Positions 14,796 to 19,020 of a stretch of DNA of 19,020 nt are shown here, piece after piece. The notes under the pieces were generated by a model. The model was not told the DNA's origin. It did no database searches and saw only the letters and a list, made by a program, of their open reading frames with translations. This DNA comes from Oscillospiraceae bacterium (GTDB taxonomy: Bacteria; Bacillota; Clostridia; Oscillospirales; Ruminococcaceae). The translations under genes and the position numbers were made by a program. The first letter of the stretch is position 1; each line of letters starts with the position of its first letter. The stretch spans positions 1 to 19,020 of the forward strand of contig JAQUTM010000024.1 of the NCBI GenBank assembly GCA_028694405.1. The letters run 5' to 3'.

Positions 14796-16815
14796 ATTTT
14801 AATTTTTGAAAATGGATACGATAGCTGTTTGCCACACACAAAACAAAAGCGGCAAAAATAAACAGCAAAGCAATAACCGGGGTAAAATACAGGTTTATTA
14901 CGGCAGATAAAATACCGCAGGCAAAAGCAAGGCTGCAAAGCCCAAGTAAGATGCCTATTAAAATATTGATTTTTTGCAGTTGGGCAACACAGCGGCTAAT
15001 AGTAACGGCATATGGCAAAGGCGTTAAGTCCGGCTTTAAAAGCAAAACATTACCGTGCTGCCAAATTTGCTGCTTTGCTGCGTAAACCACAAACTTTACA
15101 TGGGCGGCATCTAATGCCAAAGTATCGTTATCATCATTACCTGCCATAGCAGCAATTTGCCCTTTTTCAATACGCAACGCCACTTTTTGGGCTTTTTCGG
15201 CTGCGGTCAATCCGGCATAAACTTCGGTTACTCCTGTAGTAAGAGCAATACTTTTGGCAATGTGCGGTGTATCTCCTGTAAGCATACAGCTCAGCAGACC
15301 TAAACTGTGCAAAACGCTTATTGTTTCTCTTGTGCTGGCATAAGGTACGTCGCCCAGTGCCAATAGGCCGGCTAATTCGCCGTTAAAAGCGATTGCCAAA
15401 ACAGTTTTTTCTTTTTGTGTATAGTTGGATAACAGTGCATCTCCACTTGTAAAATTTACTTTTTTGCTCTTTAAAAAATCAGGGGTGCCAACCAAAACAA
15501 GTGTACCTTCTACAGCGCCATCGGCAGCAAAGCTGTTTTTAACCGATCCTTTTTCTTTTATGGGAATTTGAATTTTTCGCATTTTAGCCATTTTTAATAT
15601 GGCTTGGGTGTAAGGGTCGTCATAATCTGCTAAAATGGCAGCGGCATAGCTTAACAGCTTGGTTTCGCTGCAGGTAAGGGCAGCCATATCTGTTATTTCA
15701 ATTTCATTTTTGGTAAGCACACCGGTTTTGTCAAAAAATAAGGTATTTATTTTTCCGCTGTAAAGCAGTGCTTGTAAATTTTTAAAAACAACAAAGTGTT
15801 CTAATCCCCGCGCTACCGCCATTCCATACAGCAGGTTTCCGCTGCAGAGCAGACCCACAATTCCACAGCAAAAAAGTGTGGAAGAAAAAAAGAAAAAAGC
15901 AGAGCGAAAATTGCCGTTATACAAAAACCAAAAAACTCCGCACAGCAAAGCAAGAACCACAAATACACTTAAAAGTGTGCAGAAAAAAGTAAAAGAAGGA
16001 AAGGAAGGCTCGCAAATAAGAGAAGCGACTGGCGTATCTACATAGTCGGTAAAGTCTGTGCTTTCCTCTTCCCTGTCCTCTTCATCGGGGGGTACACGCT
16101 CTTGACCGGCGGGATAAAGAATAGGCGTATAATAAATGGTATCGCCACAGTTAATGCTACCGGCATATAGCGTAGCTTGGGATAGTTTTACCACGGGGAT
16201 ACTGTAGCCAAAAATATGGCTCTCATCTACTAATGCGTTTCCTTTTTGGTTTATTCCGTTAAAAGGTAAGGCTTGCCCATGATATACAACCAAGGTGTCA
16301 TTTGCAGAAATATCACCTAAGCTAACTTGTTGTTCTTCGTTTTCGCGTAGAATATATACGGTGGAATCTGCTGATTGCAAACCCTCGGTACGCTGGTAAG
16401 CAGTTTCAAAAGCGTGTTGCTGTACATAGTAAAAATATAAAGCAAAGCTAACCAATAAGGCACAGGCAGAAAAATATAAATAGTCAGTGCCGCCTTTGGC
16501 AGGAAAAAACGCGGCAAAACAGCTATAAATAAATCCAATACTTGCCCCAACTGCAATTAAGCTTTGTGCACAGCATTTTTTTTGTAAGACAGCGTTAAAT
16601 CCTTTTACAAAAACTTCGGTTCCTGCACAAAAAAATACAATGAGGCAAAGTCCTGCCTGTACGGCAGAAAAAATAGCCGGATGCTGCTTTGCCTGTAAAA
16701 GAACCAGTGGCTGAAGAATATCAAATAAAGGCACAACCGAAAAATACAGTAAAAAAAGGCAGCAAATTGCCGCAATAGAAAGTTTGCCTTTAATTTTATC
16801 ACTGGTATAAGACAT
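14794..16815 (-). CDS. Degenerate P1B-topology P-type ATPase (possible pseudo-ATPase)
   Basis: 673 residues with the helix layout of P1B metal pumps: four helices (about 13-30, 49-68, 83-103, 113-131), an actuator domain, two helices (274-297, 303-327), a phosphorylation/nucleotide domain, two C-terminal helices (612-664). There is no N-terminal HMA domain. The phosphorylation Asp is present (D362, DKTGVLT), as are TGD (513-515) and K541. But TGES of the actuator reads FGYS (202-205), losing the dephosphorylation Glu; the M4 CPC reads CCG (316-318); GDGxND reads GNDDND (559-564); the P1B HP reads DP (400-401); the M5/M6 ligand motifs are not recognisable. An acidic stretch (243-260) lies before M3. 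The frame is long and intact. I chose the ATG at 16815 for its GGAG nine bases upstream; 16938 would add an unlikely extension. It is head-on to replication. Function is unknown. Confidence 0.85.
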   Translation of the reverse strand: MSYTSDKIKGKLSIAAICCLFLLYFSVVPLFDILQPLVLLQAKQHPAIFSAVQAGLCLIVFFCAGTEVFVKGFNAVLQKKCCAQSLIAVGASIGFIYSCFAAFFPAKGGTDYLYFSACALLVSFALYFYYVQQHAFETAYQRTEGLQSADSTVYILRENEEQQVSLGDISANDTLVVYHGQALPFNGINQKGNALVDESHIFGYSIPVVKLSQATLYAGSINCGDTIYYTPILYPAGQERVPPDEEDREEESTDFTDYVDTPVASLICEPSFPSFTFFCTLLSVFVVLALLCGVFWFLYNGNFRSAFFFFSSTLFCCGIVGLLCSGNLLYGMAVARGLEHFVVFKNLQALLYSGKINTLFFDKTGVLTKNEIEITDMAALTCSETKLLSYAAAILADYDDPYTQAILKMAKMRKIQIPIKEKGSVKNSFAADGAVEGTLVLVGTPDFLKSKKVNFTSGDALLSNYTQKEKTVLAIAFNGELAGLLALGDVPYASTRETISVLHSLGLLSCMLTGDTPHIAKSIALTTGVTEVYAGLTAAEKAQKVALRIEKGQIAAMAGNDDNDTLALDAAHVKFVVYAAKQQIWQHGNVLLLKPDLTPLPYAVTISRCVAQLQKINILIGILLGLCSLAFACGILSAVINLYFTPVIALLFIFAAFVLCVANSYRIHFQKLK

Positions 16816-16837
16816 ATTCATTCGCTCCAATTTTAAT

Positions 16838-16859
16838 AAACAATATATTTTTATTGTTT
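16838..16859. promoter_or_regulatory. Inverted repeat in the ATPase-like gene's upstream region
   Basis: AAACAATA, six bases, TATTGTTT: a perfect eight-base inverted repeat 23 bases before the ATPase-like start and 16 bases before the divergent -35. It could be an operator (an HTH gene lies in the divergent operon) or an AU-rich leader hairpin; in such AT-rich DNA chance is also possible. Confidence 0.35.
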
Positions 16860-16874
16860 TTCGATAAAAAGATA

Positions 16875-16903
16875 TTGAAAAACAAAATTTTGAGTGGTAT
16901 AAT
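16875..16903 (+). promoter_or_regulatory. Promoter of the DUF2975-HTH-DUF4173 operon
   Basis: TTGAAA (16875-16880), a 17-base spacer and TATAAT (16898-16903) preceded by TGG, an extended -10. The predicted start near 16910 leaves a leader of about 20 bases before the TTG start. Confidence 0.82.
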
Positions 16904-16929
16904 AAGCTACACAGAAAGGATGTGGTTAT

Positions 16930-17391
16930 TTGAAACACGCATGGAATACCGCCAGTTCTCTCATACTTACCACTTGGGCAATTCGTCTGTTTAAAGTGGT
17001 GGGTATCACCATGGCAATATTTGCGTGGCCCATTTCTAAATGGATGTGCGCGTTTAGCCGTGCTCCCGGCATTGCACAGGTGCCTGTACTTTTTACGGTA
17101 ACGCTTTATATAGGCTTTGCGTTGGCTTTTCCCTGTTTGGTTTTTTTAGAGCAGCTTGTAAAAAATATTTCTAAAGGTCAAGTTTTTTGCAGGCAAAATA
17201 TTATATTTCTGCGCCGTATTAGCTGGTGTTGTTTTGCGGCGGCAGTGCTATGCATTGTTTCGGCACTGTATTATGCGCCGTGGTTTGTAGTGGCATTAGC
17301 GGCAGTGTTTATGGCGCTTATTATTCGTGTGATAAAAAATGTGTTTGAACAAGCACAAAAAATAAAAGATGAAAACGATTATACTATATAG
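16930..17391 (+). CDS. DUF2975-family membrane protein
   Basis: 153 residues with four hydrophobic segments (about 19-37, 49-74, 98-113, 116-135) and a charged C-terminal end (FEQAQKIKDEND). The pattern, with GQVFCRQNIIFLRRISW between helices 2 and 3, is that of DUF2975, whose members are regularly encoded next to a small Xre/YozG-type regulator, as here. The start is TTG at 16930, supported by AAAGGA nine bases upstream; the next ATG is 27 residues in, within the first membrane segment. It is the first gene of its operon, 15 bases before the HTH gene. Biochemical function is unknown for the family as far as I know. Confidence 0.85.
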   Translation: MKHAWNTASSLILTTWAIRLFKVVGITMAIFAWPISKWMCAFSRAPGIAQVPVLFTVTLYIGFALAFPCLVFLEQLVKNISKGQVFCRQNIIFLRRISWCCFAAAVLCIVSALYYAPWFVVALAAVFMALIIRVIKNVFEQAQKIKDENDYTI

Positions 17392-17406
17392 AAACGGAGA
17401 AAAGCA

Positions 17407-17610
17407 GTGCCGATTGTAGTTAACATAGATGTAATGATGGCAAAGCGAAAAATAAGCGCCGGTGACCTTGCAGAGCGGATTGGCATCACCCCGGCCAATC
17501 TTTCTATATTAAAAAACGACAAAGCAAAAGCGATACGGTTTTCTACCCTAGAAGCTTTGTGCAGAGAGTTAAACTGCCAGCCGGGCGATATTTTAAGCTT
17601 TGAAGAATAA
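17407..17610 (+). CDS. Xre/YozG-type helix-turn-helix regulator
   Basis: A 67-residue single-domain Cro/CI-type repressor: VNIDVMMAKRKISAGDLAER (scaffold helices), then the helix-turn-helix IGITPANLSILKNDKAKAIR, and the ending LEALCRELNCQPGDILSFEE, very characteristic of YozG-like regulators. The GTG start at 17407 is preceded by GGAG. It likely controls its own operon, possibly sensing through the adjacent DUF2975 protein; both are inference. The next gene follows after 61 bases with its own GGAGG. Confidence 0.92.
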   Translation: MPIVVNIDVMMAKRKISAGDLAERIGITPANLSILKNDKAKAIRFSTLEALCRELNCQPGDILSFEE

Positions 17611-17671
17611 ACGCAAACTTACGCCAAAGTAAGTAAACAGATAAAAGCATGAATTGGAGGTTATTGTTAAA

Positions 17672-19020
17672 ATGGAATACAGTCAAAAAAAAGAGAGTGC
17701 GCAAAACGCACCCTTAACCACAGGTGCGCCCAAAAATGAAAATAAGGTTTTGCCTGGGCAGTCGCCAAATACAGAGGTTGCCAAATTACCCTTTACCCCC
17801 ACAAGCATAGATATAGTATTTACATTGGTTACTTTTTTATGCGGTTACTTGTACATTCGCTTGGTGTTTTTAAAAGATGTGGGTTTTGGGGTGCTTCTTT
17901 TTACGGGTGTATTTTCTGCAACTGTGCTGGCTTATACCTATTACAGTCAAAAGCGAGTGCCTCGCTATACTTGGTGGTATTTTGGTTATATGATTGCTTT
18001 AGCAGGTTGCAGTTTTGTACTGGAAAACAGCAGCGGGCTTTCCTTTTACTGCAAAGCGGCATTAGTGGTCAGTGCAGTTTACTGGGTATTGGCGGTAACA
18101 GGTACACGCCGCAAAGGCTTAGATGAAAATTTGCCCATGGATTTAATAAACGGTTTTTTTGTATTGCCCTTTAGCGGGTTTGGCAACTTGTTTGGGTGTT
18201 GGGGCGTTGCTGCAAAGCGCAGCAAAAATAAAAATGCGTTTTATGTTTTATGTGGAGTTATAATTGCAGTGCCACTGCTTATTTGGGTGGTTTCGCTGCT
18301 TATTCAAGCAGACGCAGCATTCAATTATATAATCGATAACTTTACAAGCTGGATAAATTTTAATTTTGCTCAGCAGTTAGTTTATCTTTTTTTGGCTGTT
18401 CCTGTAAGCTGCTATTTTTTTGGGCTTTTTTATAATGCCGTTCACCATACGACAAAAATGCCTTCTGCTCCAAAGCAAAAAGAAACCGCAGCTGCCACGG
18501 TGCTGTTTAACACCATACTGGTTATGTTTGCCATTGTATATTTTATATTTTTTGGCGTACAGGTAGCCGTAACAGCCGGTTTGGAGCTTGCACCTGCATA
18601 TACCGTGTCGTACGCACAATATGCACGCGAGGGCTTTTTTCAGCTTTGCCAAGTAGCCGCAATTAACTTTGTCCTGTTTTTTGTTACCCGTTGGTTTTGT
18701 GGCATTAAAAGCAAATCTGTAAGAATTTTGCTTACTATAGTTGGCGTGCAAACGCTGCTGTTAATTGGCACCGCAGCAGCTAAAATGATTATCTATATCA
18801 ATCATCACGGCTTTACGCTGCTAAGAGTGCTTACTAGCTGGTTTATGGCAACTTTGTTTGTTTGTGTAGTTTTGTTTATACTTGGGGTATGGAAGCAGTT
18901 TAACTACTTGGGCATTAGTGTGGCAACAGCCGCCTTGGCCTTTTTGGTATTGTGCTGTAGCAATGTGGGGGGATTGGCCACACAGGGCAATATTGCCATG
19001 TGGAAAAGCGGCCGCTTGGA
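17672..19020 (+). CDS. DUF4173/DUF4153-like multi-pass membrane protein, 3' end outside the window
   Basis: An open frame of 449 codons from the ATG at 17672 (GGAGG at 17656-17660) to the right edge; it has no stop in the window. About 45 polar residues, rich in Gln, Asn, Pro and Lys, precede many hydrophobic segments. The stretch AQYAREGFFQLCQVAAINF and, later, MIIYINHHGFTLLRVLTSWF match the pattern I associate with DUF4173/DUF4153 proteins (a YAR.GFF.L motif followed by Y....GLT..R). These are integral membrane proteins of unknown function that often accompany DUF2975-HTH pairs. Family placement is from memory of motifs, without a search. The missing C-terminal part cannot be judged. Confidence 0.8.
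   Translation, partial: MEYSQKKESAQNAPLTTGAPKNENKVLPGQSPNTEVAKLPFTPTSIDIVFTLVTFLCGYLYIRLVFLKDVGFGVLLFTGVFSATVLAYTYYSQKRVPRYTWWYFGYMIALAGCSFVLENSSGLSFYCKAALVVSAVYWVLAVTGTRRKGLDENLPMDLINGFFVLPFSGFGNLFGCWGVAAKRSKNKNAFYVLCGVIIAVPLLIWVVSLLIQADAAFNYIIDNFTSWINFNFAQQLVYLFLAVPVSCYFFGLFYNAVHHTTKMPSAPKQKETAAATVLFNTILVMFAIVYFIFFGVQVAVTAGLELAPAYTVSYAQYAREGFFQLCQVAAINFVLFFVTRWFCGIKSKSVRILLTIVGVQTLLLIGTAAAKMIIYINHHGFTLLRVLTSWFMATLFVCVVLFILGVWKQFNYLGISVATAALAFLVLCCSNVGGLATQGNIAMWKSGRL

Noticed and set aside
16816..16938. N-terminal extension of the ATPase-like protein from 16938
   Set aside because: The added 41 residues cross the divergent promoter and AT-rich gap, and GGAG is correctly spaced for the start at 16815.

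Overview
This window is the chromosomal replication origin region of a low-to-moderate GC Gram-positive bacterium, most likely a member of Clostridia (Oscillospiraceae/Ruminococcaceae-like). The evidence is the gene order dnaA-dnaN-yaaA-recF-remB-gyrB-gyrA on one side and rpmH-rnpA-yidD-yidC-jag on the other, the strong GGAGG-type ribosome binding sites, the frequent TTG and GTG starts, and the character of the proteins. The taxonomic call is inference; the origin call is direct.

Layout. 1-1224 (-): 5' part of mnmE, running off the left edge. 1473-2196 (+): two overlapping genes for small four-helix membrane proteins of the SMR/EamA (DMT) type. 2237-2278: bidirectional terminator. 2291-11200 (-): the leftward replication/recombination/topology operon gyrA, gyrB, remB, recF, yaaA, dnaN, dnaA, listed left to right. 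9604-9895, between dnaA and dnaN: oriC, with DnaA boxes, a GC-rich spacer, four CTA trios and an AT-rich tract in the order described for the Bacillus subtilis basal unwinding system. 11201-11792: divergent dnaA/rpmH regulatory region with a promoter for each side, a large hairpin in the dnaA leader and a long rpmH leader. 11793-14739 (+): rpmH, a strong terminator, then rnpA, yidD, yidC and jag. 14762-14795: bidirectional terminator. 14794-16815 (-): a P1B-topology P-type ATPase with most catalytic and transport motifs altered. 16930-19020 (+): DUF2975 protein, Xre/YozG-type regulator, and a DUF4173/DUF4153-like membrane protein cut by the right edge.

How it fits together. DnaA opens oriC beside its own gene; DnaN, RecF and gyrase act at the fork that leaves leftward. 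The rightward genes serve ribosome and tRNA maturation (L34, RNase P protein) and membrane protein insertion (YidD, YidC, Jag). Almost all genes are co-directional with the fork leaving oriC. The head-on exceptions are the SMR pair and the degenerate ATPase, and each lies at one end of the conserved block. In most Firmicutes mnmE follows jag; here it lies beyond gyrA in the opposite orientation, which is what an inversion spanning the origin, with breakpoints beside jag and gyrA, would produce.

Most noteworthy: the degenerate P-type ATPase, the very regular DnaA-trio element, the origin-spanning rearrangement, and the dnaA leader hairpin.
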